A stretch of DNA of 64,000 bases from Desulfopila sp. IMCC35006 (GCF_005116645.1 NZ_SWCM01000001.1:186001-250000), one strand, 5' to 3'. Shown: positions 36,453-45,682, counted from the stretch's first letter. Notes: generated by a model from the sequence alone, not told the origin. Numbers and translations: made by a program.

Positions 36453-37314
36453 CCCTCTTCAGCGCCCCTTCAGCCTGATCAGCCGACATTTTTCCGCCGT
36501 AAAAGACATTAAATGGGGCGCATGGGCACTGACAGCCTTCTATCTTTCGCTACTCTCGGGCATCGTTGTCGGCTTGCAGTACGATTATCTCCACCCCTCC
36601 TATGCAACTGCCGCCCTCGATCTACTCGCCCCCTATGGCCGTTTCTTCAGGTCGCTGCACTTCTTTACCAGCCAGTTTTTCTTTTTATTCAGCTGCATTC
36701 ACCTGCTGGCTGTTTATCAAAAAACCATGAAATACAGCATTGCAGAATGGCTGCTGCTGCTCGGCACCCTTCCTCTGATCCTGCTGCTCCTCTTCACCGG
36801 TTATATCCTGAGAGGAGACAATACCGGTTCCTCCGCTGGCTTAATCGCGGAACATATCATCCTGGCAATACCTGTTGTTGGCCATGCGCTCAACAATCTG
36901 CTGTTTGATATATCAGCCGATGGTCTGCGAAAAGTATACATCCACCATGTTATCGGTCTTGACCTTCTCTTGCTGATTTTTGCCTGGAACCACCTCCGCA
37001 TCTACCGAATTAAAATTCGTGACCACCTGCCAATCATAGGCTTGATGCTGATTTTTTCGGTGTTCGTCAGTGCACCATTTGAACCGGACCGCCTCGGGAT
37101 AAGCTATATATCGGGCCCCTGGTTCTTTCTTGGTCTTCAGGAACTGCTGCGTTATATGCCACCGCTTGCCGCTGGCGTGGTAATACCGGGAATCTTTCTT
37201 CTGGCATTATTTTCCGCGTATCCAACGAATAAATATCTGCGGAGTATTTTGATTGTGCTTGGTGCATCACTGATTTTCTACACAGTTTTATCAGCAATTG
37301 CCTGGATGAGATAA
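36436..37314 (+). CDS. Cytochrome b (Rieske/cyt b complex), b6-IV-like fusion
   Basis: 292 residues, about seven helices. His75 and His89 in helix 2 and His171 and His186 in helix 4 (14- and 15-residue spacing, b6-like) are the haem b ligands. The Qo-site motif, PEWY in bc1, reads GPWFFLGLQELL here, as in menaquinol variants of this family. Three C-terminal helices would be subunit IV. It overlaps the Rieske gene by 17 bp, so they form a two-gene operon with no c-type cytochrome alongside. Confidence 0.9.
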   Translation: MLLLPDPLQRPFSLISRHFSAVKDIKWGAWALTAFYLSLLSGIVVGLQYDYLHPSYATAALDLLAPYGRFFRSLHFFTSQFFFLFSCIHLLAVYQKTMKYSIAEWLLLLGTLPLILLLLFTGYILRGDNTGSSAGLIAEHIILAIPVVGHALNNLLFDISADGLRKVYIHHVIGLDLLLLIFAWNHLRIYRIKIRDHLPIIGLMLIFSVFVSAPFEPDRLGISYISGPWFFLGLQELLRYMPPLAAGVVIPGIFLLALFSAYPTNKYLRSILIVLGASLIFYTVLSAIAWMR

Positions 37315-37332
37315 CCTGATCGTTAAAAAAAT

Positions 37333-37504
37333 TGTGATTACCACTAAAGTTCAGCTTAGAAGGTCCAGAGGGATATGAGGTGCCCTTTGCACGGGACGCC
37401 ATAAACCCATCCCTGGGGGCTTGACCGCAGCCATCCAGGCTGCGGAACACCCGTGCAAAGGGCACCTCATATCCCCATGTAGCTGAAGTTTAGCGGTAAT
37501 CACA
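37333..37504. repeat. 172-bp palindromic element, copy 1 (MITE-like)
   Basis: Its ends are TGTGATTACC and GGTAATCACA. The arms (about 55-63 bp) pair nearly end to end. The inner 17 bp at 37379-37395 and 37450-37466 (GGTGCCCTTTGCACGGG) are a perfect inverted repeat around a 54-nt core, which holds its own 8-bp hairpin (37425-37445). The left arm is the longer A type (...CTTAGAAGGTCCAGAGG) and the right is the shorter B type. It is flanked by AAAAAAAT and AAAAAAGT, a possible 8-bp target duplication with one mismatch. It has no coding content. Confidence 0.85.
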
Positions 37505-37544
37505 AAAAAAGTGGGTTATTTTCTCAGAAGAAAATAACCCACTT
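37504..37544 (-). terminator. Rho-independent terminator of the acidic-protein operon
   Basis: Minus-strand AAGTGGGTTATTTTCT pairs with AGAAAATAACCCACTT around a TCTG loop (16-bp stem) and runs into seven T residues. It ends the mglB-mglA-like operon. The 172-bp element abuts its U-tract side. Confidence 0.85.
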
Positions 37545-37573
37545 CATGCGGTTCCGGTAATTCTGCTGGAGAT

Positions 37574-40234
37574 TCAGGAATCTTTCAATTCTTTGCGCAA
37601 CTCGGCAATCTCATCTTGCAAAGTCTGCCGTAACGTTGAAATTTCTTCATGGAGTCCCTCGTCCTCTGTTTCTATTTCTTCCCCTGCAAAAAGCGTTTCT
37701 TGCACTGCATCATCACCCATCGACTCTTCTGCCGCATCTTCGTCAACAATCGTCAGTTCAGCTTCGTTTCTTGCAACCAGCTCTTGGAATAGTTGCTCCT
37801 GCCACTTCAGAACCTTGTGTGTCTCAGACAGTAACATTTCCTGATTATAGAAGACATTATCATTCTGTAATGTTCCCAACCCAGTACAAATGGATTGCAA
37901 TAATTTGTAGGCCTCGGTACTTGAATCATAGCGATTCTGATCGATATGTCTGACAACCGTCGAGAGAAGCTGTAAAAAGGTTTTTTCAAGTGGTTTATCT
38001 GCCAGGTTCTGATACAGATTGTCGATCTCCTGCCAGAGGCTGGCGATAACCCTCTCATCGAGTTCAACACCCAGGGCGTCGACACAACTCTGCAGCGACT
38101 GAAACATATCAGAGCGCTCAGTGGAATCCGGCAGGCTGATGTTGTCTCTATCATGTGTAATCCCAGCCGGCTCATCCTCTTCCTGAACAAGCTCGAAAAC
38201 GACTTCCTCCTCAAAATCCTCGGCAATCGGAGCAACCACCTTCTCTTCAGCAGGTGCACTGTCAGCAGCTATCTCCGGTTCTGTCTCAAGGAATAAATCC
38301 CCATCTGTCTGCACAACATCTTCTTCGAGATCAAAAAAGCTATCGAGTTGCTCGTTGATTGCAGCGATATCTGCCTCTTGCTCAATTTCAGCCGGCATGT
38401 CAAAATTGTCAGCACCAAGGCCCTCTGCCGGGCTTTGCGCAAAATCGTTGTCGGCATTCAATGCATCAAGCTGTCCTGCATCTTCGATCTCATTTGTATT
38501 TTTCTCGTGCTTCGCATCAACGGCAATCGAGGCCGCCTGATCGTTTTGCACATCGCCGGCAGGAGTTGGCGATAAGTGCGAGGCAATCTCTTCGTCGAAG
38601 AATCCACCAAGTGTTCCAGCAATTTCATCGTCAACAGATACACCAGCTGTCGATTCCTCAAATATCGCCGCATTGTAGATACTGACTTCATCATTTGCGG
38701 CAAGGGCCGGAGCCAGTTTGCCACCCATAAGCGGAAGGGCCTCTTCATCTGAATCGTCATCGGCATCGGTTTCGACATCGACCCCCTGAAGCGCTATGTC
38801 CGGATCCAATTTACTGAAATCAAACCCAGCCTGTTCGGTATCATCATCCTGAGCTTTTGCAGCCACGCTCGTATCACCAGCATTTTCAGCAGGCCAATCG
38901 ATACTCTCTTCCAGAACGAGCTCATCTTCAACCGGCAAGGCTGTCTTTTCCAGGGCCGGCGAAAGTTCAACATTTTCATCTTCCTCAATCACACTGCTTA
39001 ATGCCGGGGTCAGGTTGCCTCCAGCAAAGGATAGCCCATCTGTCTCCTCTTCGTCATCTATCTCCACATTCACCCCCTGAAGGGGATCTTTTTGCATTTC
39101 TCCATCGGTTGCAGTCAAAACTCCGGGGTAGTTCTGAGCTTCCAGGTTCTTAACGCTTTCCCCCAAAAAGAAGCTATCCACATGGTTATCGATATTGCCG
39201 GAACTCTCAAGCCCAAGAGCCTGTGCTTCTTCTTCTGCCTGAAAACCTTTAACATCTTCCTCAGGAAGATCGGCAAAAGCTGGTGCCAAGGTAATCGAAT
39301 CAGAGGAAACCTCCCCATCTTCTTCCGTCTCATCTTCATCCCGGCTGATTGCTTCCGCAGCAATTGTCGGTCCGAGCAGGGCTTTAAAAGCGTTAAATTT
39401 TTCTACCGCCGGGACGAGGATAGCTTTCTCCTCGTCCAGCTTCCTTGGGGTTGCAACAATTTTCTCGAGGCTGTCATAAAACAGATGCAATAATTTGAAG
39501 GCGTCTGCATGAGCATTGCTTTTTTTCAGTTTGATATAGGCGGCAAGAGTGCCTATCCCCTGCAGAAGAATGAGTTTAGGCCTGCTGCCTGAAAATTTTT
39601 CATCAAGCCGGACAACTTCCTGCCGTAATGCATTGAGATCCTGGTCTGTTATCTCCCAGTCTATACCAAGTACAATGGCTTTGAGAGTCAGCAGATCCTT
39701 GTCGCTGCTGATATGTTCAACTCTGTTCTTTTGTTTCGGTTGCTCAGGTTGCATTTCCATGTCCGCCACCTGGGGATTTTGACCGATATGTCGCTTAAGA
39801 CTCTCAAATCTTTTTACGTCTTCGATCAAAATTTCTTTTTTCTGCTCTTCGGTCAGATCGTAGGAGGAGACAATTTTTTCAAGATTATGGTACAGCGTGA
39901 GCAACAGCTTAATAGCACTGGGATGAGAGTTTGCTTTCTTCTGATAGATATATTTACTTATTTTTTCAAGAGCTTGTACATATACCAGGTTGATTTTCTC
40001 GCCTGCCCAAATATCCCTCAGATCAATCAGTTCCTCATTGAACTGCATGAGAATTTCATCGGTTATTTCCCAATCAATCGAGAGAATAAGGCTCTTTAAA
40101 CGACTAATCGGCGATTCATCATCAGTTGCAAATTCAAAAAAATCAACTGAACCAGTGTAATATGAATCGTCATAATCTTCGGTGCCGACGGTTAAATCAT
40201 CGTCATATTGGTTTCCGGTATACTGTTTCACCAC
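37574..40234 (-). CDS. Very acidic 886-residue protein with three helical repeats
   Basis: Not recognised as a named family. Two clear repeats occur at about 45-150 and 183-288 (each with IDWEITD, then LRxE...KISxYI.KKxNxH..A.KLL...Y..LEKIV), and a divergent third lies at about 695-800. Between them is a roughly 380-residue Asp/Glu-rich, probably disordered region with two copies of an LQGV-VE...GG.L.PAL motif. The C-terminus is a predicted coiled coil (LHEEISTLRQTLQDEIAEL). No signal peptide or membrane helix. It is downstream of mglB- and mglA-like genes in the same operon, so it may be a GTPase effector or scaffold; this is inference. Confidence 0.75.
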   Translation of the reverse strand: MVKQYTGNQYDDDLTVGTEDYDDSYYTGSVDFFEFATDDESPISRLKSLILSIDWEITDEILMQFNEELIDLRDIWAGEKINLVYVQALEKISKYIYQKKANSHPSAIKLLLTLYHNLEKIVSSYDLTEEQKKEILIEDVKRFESLKRHIGQNPQVADMEMQPEQPKQKNRVEHISSDKDLLTLKAIVLGIDWEITDQDLNALRQEVVRLDEKFSGSRPKLILLQGIGTLAAYIKLKKSNAHADAFKLLHLFYDSLEKIVATPRKLDEEKAILVPAVEKFNAFKALLGPTIAAEAISRDEDETEEDGEVSSDSITLAPAFADLPEEDVKGFQAEEEAQALGLESSGNIDNHVDSFFLGESVKNLEAQNYPGVLTATDGEMQKDPLQGVNVEIDDEEETDGLSFAGGNLTPALSSVIEEDENVELSPALEKTALPVEDELVLEESIDWPAENAGDTSVAAKAQDDDTEQAGFDFSKLDPDIALQGVDVETDADDDSDEEALPLMGGKLAPALAANDEVSIYNAAIFEESTAGVSVDDEIAGTLGGFFDEEIASHLSPTPAGDVQNDQAASIAVDAKHEKNTNEIEDAGQLDALNADNDFAQSPAEGLGADNFDMPAEIEQEADIAAINEQLDSFFDLEEDVVQTDGDLFLETEPEIAADSAPAEEKVVAPIAEDFEEEVVFELVQEEDEPAGITHDRDNISLPDSTERSDMFQSLQSCVDALGVELDERVIASLWQEIDNLYQNLADKPLEKTFLQLLSTVVRHIDQNRYDSSTEAYKLLQSICTGLGTLQNDNVFYNQEMLLSETHKVLKWQEQLFQELVARNEAELTIVDEDAAEESMGDDAVQETLFAGEEIETEDEGLHEEISTLRQTLQDEIAELRKELKDS

Positions 40235-40244
40235 AGCGCTCTCT

Positions 40245-40850
40245 CTAGAGTAATTTTTTCTGTATTGAAATCACCGATGAAGATATAATTTTCTTCAGTG
40301 TCGCGGCGACATTATATCCGGTAATTGCGCTTGCCTCAAAATAGGGCACTTTTAATCTGCTGTTCAGATCATTCTGCAAAACCGAGGTCGGTAAAATTGG
40401 AATTCCGTGCTCTTTGAGATCAACTTTATTGTACTGCATAACGAGAGGTATTCTGAAGATACTCTCCTTGTACGATTGGAGATTTTCATGCAGCTGGTTT
40501 AAAGAACGGATGTTTTTCTCGCGTTGTTTTTCCATCGCATCGGCCACGAAAACTATCCCGTCGACCCCTCTCAAAACGAGCTTTCGAGTCGCATTGTACT
40601 TCACTTGCCCCGGTACGGTATAGAGCTGTATCTTGATATCGTACCCTTTGATTTTCCCCATATCAAATGGGAGAAAATCAAAAAAAAGCGTTCTATCACC
40701 GTGTGTTTTGAGACTCACCATCTCGGACACGATCTGCTTGCGGTATGTGCGGTTGATGTATTCAAGATTGGTAGTCTTCCCGCACCGGCCTGGTCCGTAG
40801 TACACTACCTTAACTTGCACAACCTTGTCTTTTAAGTTGATAAAACTCAA
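40245..40850 (-). CDS. MglA-like small GTPase
   Basis: About 201 residues. The G domain has the P-loop GPGRCGKTTN, the switch II region LYTVPGQVKYNATRKLVLRGVDG (the DxxG Asp is replaced by Thr, as in MglA), and the NKVD base-recognition motif. MglA-type GTPases set cell polarity and direct type IV pili or motility machinery. TTG 40850 is chosen because GGGAG lies 7 nt upstream and it yields the family N-terminus MSFIN; the longer frame to 40958 has no support. It is followed 10 bp later by the acidic repeat protein gene. Confidence 0.88.
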   Translation of the reverse strand: MSFINLKDKVVQVKVVYYGPGRCGKTTNLEYINRTYRKQIVSEMVSLKTHGDRTLFFDFLPFDMGKIKGYDIKIQLYTVPGQVKYNATRKLVLRGVDGIVFVADAMEKQREKNIRSLNQLHENLQSYKESIFRIPLVMQYNKVDLKEHGIPILPTSVLQNDLNSRLKVPYFEASAITGYNVAATLKKIISSSVISIQKKLL

Positions 40851-40942
40851 CGTTCTGCTCCCTATCCATTTTCCATTTGGAAAAATCCAGCCATTGATTG
40901 ACGACTCCGGGTAAGCATTCGGGGTAGCGAAGCTGACCGAAG

Positions 40943-41341
40943 CTACTTCTTGTCCCAAATATTTCTAATTTTTTCGATAACATCAACAACATTCAACCGA
41001 AGAAAACCAAGAGATATATCTCGGCCGAACATAGAAATAAGCAACAGTTCGTCGTCGATTTTGCTGAAATGTATATTTGAGTCCTTCCCTTTATGAAACA
41101 ACAGAGAGAATTCCTGCTCACCAACAAGTTTGGCCATGGCATCGACCGTAGCAAAATTGCCTGCCGCCAATGCCGCGAAGGAATAGACGTCGTACTTGTT
41201 TTCGCCATTATCTTTGGCAGTAATAATATTTCCAGCCATGTCTATTATAATGACACAATCAACTCCGAGTTTTATCAGCTTGTCTGACAAAATTGCATCT
41301 ATCTGCTCGAGTTGCTCTTGACTGACGATCCCATAATTCAT
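40943..41341 (-). CDS. MglB-like roadblock/LC7 domain protein
   Basis: 132 residues forming a roadblock/LC7 domain (VDCVIIIDMAGNIITAKDNG, then LAAGNFATVDAMAKLVGEQEF). In MglAB pairs, MglB is the GTPase-activating partner. It is the first gene of the operon, with the MglA-like gene 92 bp downstream. The partnership is inferred from family and adjacency. Confidence 0.85.
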   Translation of the reverse strand: MNYGIVSQEQLEQIDAILSDKLIKLGVDCVIIIDMAGNIITAKDNGENKYDVYSFAALAAGNFATVDAMAKLVGEQEFSLLFHKGKDSNIHFSKIDDELLLISMFGRDISLGFLRLNVVDVIEKIRNIWDKK

Positions 41342-41850
41342 GCCACAAACCTCATTGTAAATGTTGGTCGCTGGATTCAGCTATTTCGAAGGCTAATATA
41401 CATGTAAGATATTTTATCTTTGCAAAGTATGTCAAATTTTATTTTGAAATGACAGCATATCTACACAGAAACGTCTCCTCATCTCACAGAATGTTCTCCT
41501 GCATGTCCCCAATAAGTGATGTTTTTCCCCAACCTAAGTAAAAAAACACAACAAATTATTGCTCTTATCAGTATACGATAGATTTTTTACGATATGAAGG
41601 TATATTTTGGTGGTCTTTCTTTGACGGACTCCTCGAGACCCCACGATACATTTTCTTTACACCTCGGATCAAACGAACAGAGTTACGTCATCACCTGATG
41701 TATCATTTACGACAATGCATATTTTCACCATCCCAAAATGATGCATACTATTGACAGTGTATTCGCCAACGACTCCAATCAAGCTCTCCGGGGTGCAGAT
41801 GACTCCTTATTTTCAGTCAATTCCATCGCCCCACAGCCAAAGGACATAAT
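41342..41850. other. Intergenic region, 509 bp, divergent
   Basis: AT-rich sequence upstream of both the mglB-like gene and tatD. An imperfect inverted repeat (ATGTATCATTT at 41698 and AAATGATGCAT at 41736, one G-U) and a TTGACA at about 41751 lie on the tatD side and may be regulatory. No gene or RNA was recognised. Confidence 0.4.
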
Positions 41851-42675
41851 GTGAAAAAAACAGCTGCAACACCGCCACAGCTTACCCCTGCCGTTCAATT
41901 GATAGATACCCACTGTCACCTGGATATGTCCGCATATAGTGCGGACCTCGATCAGGTACTTGACCGGGCATTGGCCAACCATATAAAAAGAATTGTCACC
42001 ATAGGAATTGACCTGCCGAGTTCCAGAAATGCTGTCGCCATTGCCCGAAAGTACCAACAGGTCTCGGCGACCATCGGTATCCATCCTCATGATGTTGACA
42101 ATATCCAAGACATCGACTACCAAGAACTGGAGCGGCTCTATGCCGATCATACCGAACATATAGTCGGTTTTGGAGAAATCGGTCTGGATTATGTCAAACA
42201 ACACTCTGCCCCCTCCCGGCAGCGGGAACATTTTCGGCGACAACTCGATCTGGCCAATAATCTGAAACTTCCCGTGGTAATCCATAACCGGGAGGCCGAC
42301 GATGACACCCTGAGCATTCTGAGAGCAGCCAAACCGCTCGATTACGGCGGCATTATGCACTGCTTCTCAGGCGATGTCGTTTTTGCACAGAAAGTGTTGG
42401 ATCTTGGCATGATTATCTCGATTCCCGGGATTGCTACATTTAAAAATGCCTCTGTGTTGCACGATGTTATCCGGTACATTCCCCTTGTATCGATGGTTCT
42501 TGAAACCGATGGACCATTTCTCGCACCCCATCCATTTCGCGGAAAAAGAAATGAACCAGCTTATGTGGTGTATACTGCCCAGAAAGTTGCAGAACTCAGA
42601 GCCATAGATATGGAGAAGGTCAGCAGACAAACGACCGCAAACGCTGAAAAATTGTTTAACTTCAAAAAGGTATGA
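41851..42675 (+). CDS. TatD-family metal-dependent deoxyribonuclease
   Basis: 274 residues. Metal-binding motifs are IDTHCHLDM near residue 18, the GEIGLDY segment, the IHNREADDD segment, the HCFSGD motif and LETDGPFLAP. TatD proteins are Mg-dependent 3'-5' exonucleases or related hydrolases. GTG 41851 has AAAGGA 6 nt upstream. It overlaps the next gene by four bases (ATGA). Confidence 0.93.
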   Translation: MKKTAATPPQLTPAVQLIDTHCHLDMSAYSADLDQVLDRALANHIKRIVTIGIDLPSSRNAVAIARKYQQVSATIGIHPHDVDNIQDIDYQELERLYADHTEHIVGFGEIGLDYVKQHSAPSRQREHFRRQLDLANNLKLPVVIHNREADDDTLSILRAAKPLDYGGIMHCFSGDVVFAQKVLDLGMIISIPGIATFKNASVLHDVIRYIPLVSMVLETDGPFLAPHPFRGKRNEPAYVVYTAQKVAELRAIDMEKVSRQTTANAEKLFNFKKV

Positions 42676-43367
42676 CGACGACAATGATTGCTGAAAATAT
42701 AAAGAAGATACGAGAAAAGATCGCTGAGGCAGCAGACAAGGCCAACAGATTGCCGGATACCATAAAACTTGTCGCAGTCTCTAAACGATTTCCCGCTGAA
42801 AAGATTAACGAAGCATTTGCGGCGGGTCAGATAATTTTTGGAGAAAATTATATCCAGGAGGTGCAGGAGAAGAGACCACAGGTGCCGTCTCGCGTTGTCT
42901 TCCACTTTATCGGCCATCTGCAAAGCAACAAGGCCAAGATAGCCGCAGCGACGTGCGATATGATAGAGACGGTGGATGGACTGAAACTCGGCAAAGCTCT
43001 CAATAACCATCTGCAGGCCTTAAACAGAACCATGGACGTACTTGTCCAGGTGAATATCGGCGACGAGGCGCAAAAATCTGGTGTGAAAAGCAGTGAAACT
43101 GCAGAGTTGCTCCGGAATTTAAATGAGCTGCCGAGGATCAGGGTATGCGGCCTTATGACCATGCCCCCCCTGGTAGAGAACCCGGAGTTGTCACGACCAC
43201 ACTTTTCCGCTTTGCGATCACTGAGTGAGAAACTTATGCAGGAAGGTCTTTTTCCATCAATCGAAAAACCGGAACTTTCAATGGGGATGTCGAGCGATTT
43301 CCACATTGCCATTGAAGAAGGTGCCACTATTGTTCGCGTAGGCACCGCCATTTTTGGTCATCGGTAA
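42672..43367 (+). CDS. YggS/PROSC pyridoxal-phosphate homeostasis protein
   Basis: 231 residues. The PLP-binding Lys lies in LVAVSKRFP; FGENYIQEVQEK and HFIGHLQSNK are family signatures, and the C-terminal MGMSSDFHIAIEEGATIVRVGTAIFG is typical. It binds PLP and controls its distribution rather than catalysing a classic reaction. Translationally coupled to tatD by a four-base overlap; a terminator follows. Confidence 0.95.
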   Translation: MTTTMIAENIKKIREKIAEAADKANRLPDTIKLVAVSKRFPAEKINEAFAAGQIIFGENYIQEVQEKRPQVPSRVVFHFIGHLQSNKAKIAAATCDMIETVDGLKLGKALNNHLQALNRTMDVLVQVNIGDEAQKSGVKSSETAELLRNLNELPRIRVCGLMTMPPLVENPELSRPHFSALRSLSEKLMQEGLFPSIEKPELSMGMSSDFHIAIEEGATIVRVGTAIFGHR

Positions 43368-43381
43368 CTAAAAACGGCAAA

Positions 43382-43415
43382 AAAATAGGGCCTGCATAAA
43401 GACAGGCCCCATTTT
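43382..43415. terminator. Bidirectional terminator
   Basis: AAAAT-a-GGGCCTG pairs with CAGGCCC-c-ATTTT with an 8-nt loop. It has A-rich and T-rich flanks, lies 15 bp after the yggS stop and just before the convergent PxxKW gene's end, and so can serve both. Confidence 0.75.
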
Positions 43416-43430
43416 CTGATTGTATGTCGA

Positions 43431-43676
43431 CTACTTTCTTTTTGAAGCCCGTTTTGCAGCCTTCAATGGGTTTATCCTGACTTTGATTATGTTAATTTCA
43501 GGTTTTGCATGGGTCGCAAAATTGCAAAAGCCCAGTTTCCACTTTGCTGCTGGGTTGAGATAACTTTTGCAATACTGCACTGCTTTCTCTTCAACAATAC
43601 GTCCGCACCCTTCACACTTATCTATGACAGGCTGAAAACGACCATCACTGTAATTTACTGTGGCCTGATTCTGCAT
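43431..43676 (-). CDS. PxxKW family cysteine-rich protein
   Basis: 81 residues. It matches the small Cys-rich family named for its PxxKW motif: CEGCGRIV, YC, then NPAAKWKLGFCNFATH. Five Cys and a His suggest a metal or Fe-S site. The family occurs in anaerobes and its function is unknown. ATG 43676 has GGAGG 8 nt upstream; the open frame extends to 43817 without support. Confidence 0.88.
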   Translation of the reverse strand: MQNQATVNYSDGRFQPVIDKCEGCGRIVEEKAVQYCKSYLNPAAKWKLGFCNFATHAKPEINIIKVRINPLKAAKRASKRK

Positions 43677-44022
43677 GTATTCATCCTCCGATCGGTCAAT
43701 CAACTTACCGGCGCACCTACCGCTCACGCCAGGAACAACAGTCGCGGCAAAACAACGACTGACATGGTTACATATTTGGGAACTTTTAAGTATACCAAGG
43801 TGCGTTACTGGAGACAAGCTTTTTTATATATCGGGATGCGGTTATTCGGCACCGGCTCTTTTTTGAAGTCTCCTTAGTTCTCTGCAAAAGGAACAGCACA
43901 TAAATGTGTCCACTCTTGTATTCTGAAAAATCTTGATATACAATCGATATTATTTAGTGTTTGTAGCAAAGATAACGAATTGATATTTTTATATTACGAG
44001 TTCCGCAAAATCGGAGACGAAA
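43677..44022. other. Intergenic region, 346 bp, divergent
   Basis: Between the leftward PxxKW gene and the rightward pilC. No RNA, repeat or other gene was recognised; it should carry both promoters. Confidence 0.35.
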
Positions 44023-45228
44023 ATGCCTGTTTATGTATGGAAAGGGAAAAACTCCTACGGTGAAAAAAGAAAGGGAGAAGTAGAAGCACTTGACCTGGCA
44101 GCAGCAACAGCCCAGGTGAAGAGATTAAGAATTGCCAATCCTGTCATCAAGGAAAAGCCCAAAGATCTTTTAGAAAATATTTCATTTTTTAAACCAAATG
44201 TAACCGGCAAAGACATAGTGATTTTCACCCGGCAGTTGTCAACGATGATCAACGCCGGGTTGCCTTTGGTCCAGGGCATTGAAATATTGGAAAAACAGCA
44301 GAGTAATTCAACCTTTAAAAAAGCACTCGCCGACATTCGCCAGGATGTCGAGGCTGGATCTACACTTGCCGATTCCATGCGTAAAAAACCTAAAGTTTTC
44401 GATAACCTTTTTACCAACATGATTGAGGCGGGTGAGACCGGCGGTATCCTTGACACCATTCTTGGACGACTTGCCACATTCATGGAAAAATCGATGCTCC
44501 TGAAAAAGAAAGTCAAAGGAGCCATGACTTATCCCACTATATGTCTGGCCATTTCACTACTCATCCTGGTCATTATTCTCGTTTTTGTTGTTCCTGTTTT
44601 TACCACAATGTTTGAAGATTTTGGCTCGTCTCTCCCACTGCCGACGCAAATTGTTGTCGATCTCAGTGACTTTTTCAAAAATAATTTTATTTATATAACA
44701 ATAGCATTATTCATAATGGTGATGATTGTTAAGAAAATTTATGGCACAGCCAAAGGCCGCTTAGCGATAGACAAAGGATTACTGCGCGCTCCGGTTGTCG
44801 GTATTCTCCTCAGAAAAGTGGCCGTGGCCAAATTTACCCGAACTCTCAGCACTATGCTGCAAAGTGGCGTGCCTATCCTTGAAGCCCTGCAGGTTGTGGC
44901 GAAAACTGCCGGCAATAAAGTTATTGAAAACGCGGTATTCCGGGTCGGTGATTCTATCGCAGAGGGACGTCCGATAGCGGAGCCTCTCGAGGAATGTGGC
45001 GTATTCCCCAATATGGTTGTACAAATGATAAACGTCGGTGAGACAGTAGGCGCATTGGATACCATGCTGGAAAAAATTGCCGATTTCTATGATGAGGAGG
45101 TGGATCAGGCAGTAGATAATCTCACGGCCATGATCGAGCCTTTTATGATGGTATTTCTCGGGGGAATGATTGGAGGTCTTGTGGTCGCGATGTATCTGCC
45201 TATTTTCAAAATCGCTTCTGTTGTGTAA
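44023..45228 (+). CDS. pilC: Type II secretion system F family / PilC inner membrane protein
   Basis: 401 residues, the usual length. An N-terminal segment (VYVWKGKNSYGEKRKGEVEA) precedes two T2SSF domains (about 65-190 and 270-395) with three membrane helices, each domain showing GxPLxQGIExL-like and VPILEALQVV-like motifs. It is the platform protein of type IV pili or a related secretion machine. GGAG lies 6 nt before the ATG. Other pilus genes are not next to it. Confidence 0.93.
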   Translation: MPVYVWKGKNSYGEKRKGEVEALDLAAATAQVKRLRIANPVIKEKPKDLLENISFFKPNVTGKDIVIFTRQLSTMINAGLPLVQGIEILEKQQSNSTFKKALADIRQDVEAGSTLADSMRKKPKVFDNLFTNMIEAGETGGILDTILGRLATFMEKSMLLKKKVKGAMTYPTICLAISLLILVIILVFVVPVFTTMFEDFGSSLPLPTQIVVDLSDFFKNNFIYITIALFIMVMIVKKIYGTAKGRLAIDKGLLRAPVVGILLRKVAVAKFTRTLSTMLQSGVPILEALQVVAKTAGNKVIENAVFRVGDSIAEGRPIAEPLEECGVFPNMVVQMINVGETVGALDTMLEKIADFYDEEVDQAVDNLTAMIEPFMMVFLGGMIGGLVVAMYLPIFKIASVV

Positions 45229-45338
45229 AGAACCATTTGGTAAAATGTTTGTTTTTTTACAGAAAGTTTGACTTTTTGTACCAAAAGTTTATGATTAGAG
45301 AAAGATTCGCAACTAAAACAGACAATTATGGGGGAAAT

Positions 45339-45626
45339 ATGACTCTTACCAAGGCAGACCTCGTGCAGCAGGTCTACAAAAATCATGAGGGCTTAACGAA
45401 GGCTCAGGCAACTGACTCAGTAGAGGCCTTTCTTCGTATCTCAAAAAATTCACTGATAAACGGGTCAGATCTTCTTTTAAGCGGATTCGGCAAATTTAAT
45501 GTCAAGCACAAAAATTCAAGAAGAGGCCGCAATCCACAGACCGGCGATGAGTTGACCCTGGACGCGCGCCGGGTAGTCACTTTTAAGCCGTCTGGCATTT
45601 TGCGCGAGAAAATCAACGAAGGTTGA
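45339..45626 (+). CDS. ihfA: Integration host factor alpha-type DNA-binding protein
   Basis: 95 residues. MTLTKADLVQQVY and GKFNVKHKNSRRGRNPQTGDEL (with the Pro that intercalates at the bend) fit IHF-alpha within the HU/IHF family. It bends DNA. ATG 45339 follows GGGGA; an upstream frame to 45237 has no ribosome site. A terminator follows 57 bp later. Confidence 0.88.
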   Translation: MTLTKADLVQQVYKNHEGLTKAQATDSVEAFLRISKNSLINGSDLLLSGFGKFNVKHKNSRRGRNPQTGDELTLDARRVVTFKPSGILREKINEG

Positions 45627-45682
45627 TGCAGCTTTGATATAGAGAATCTACATTTCGTCTCCTCCTTCTGGTGTACATCTCA

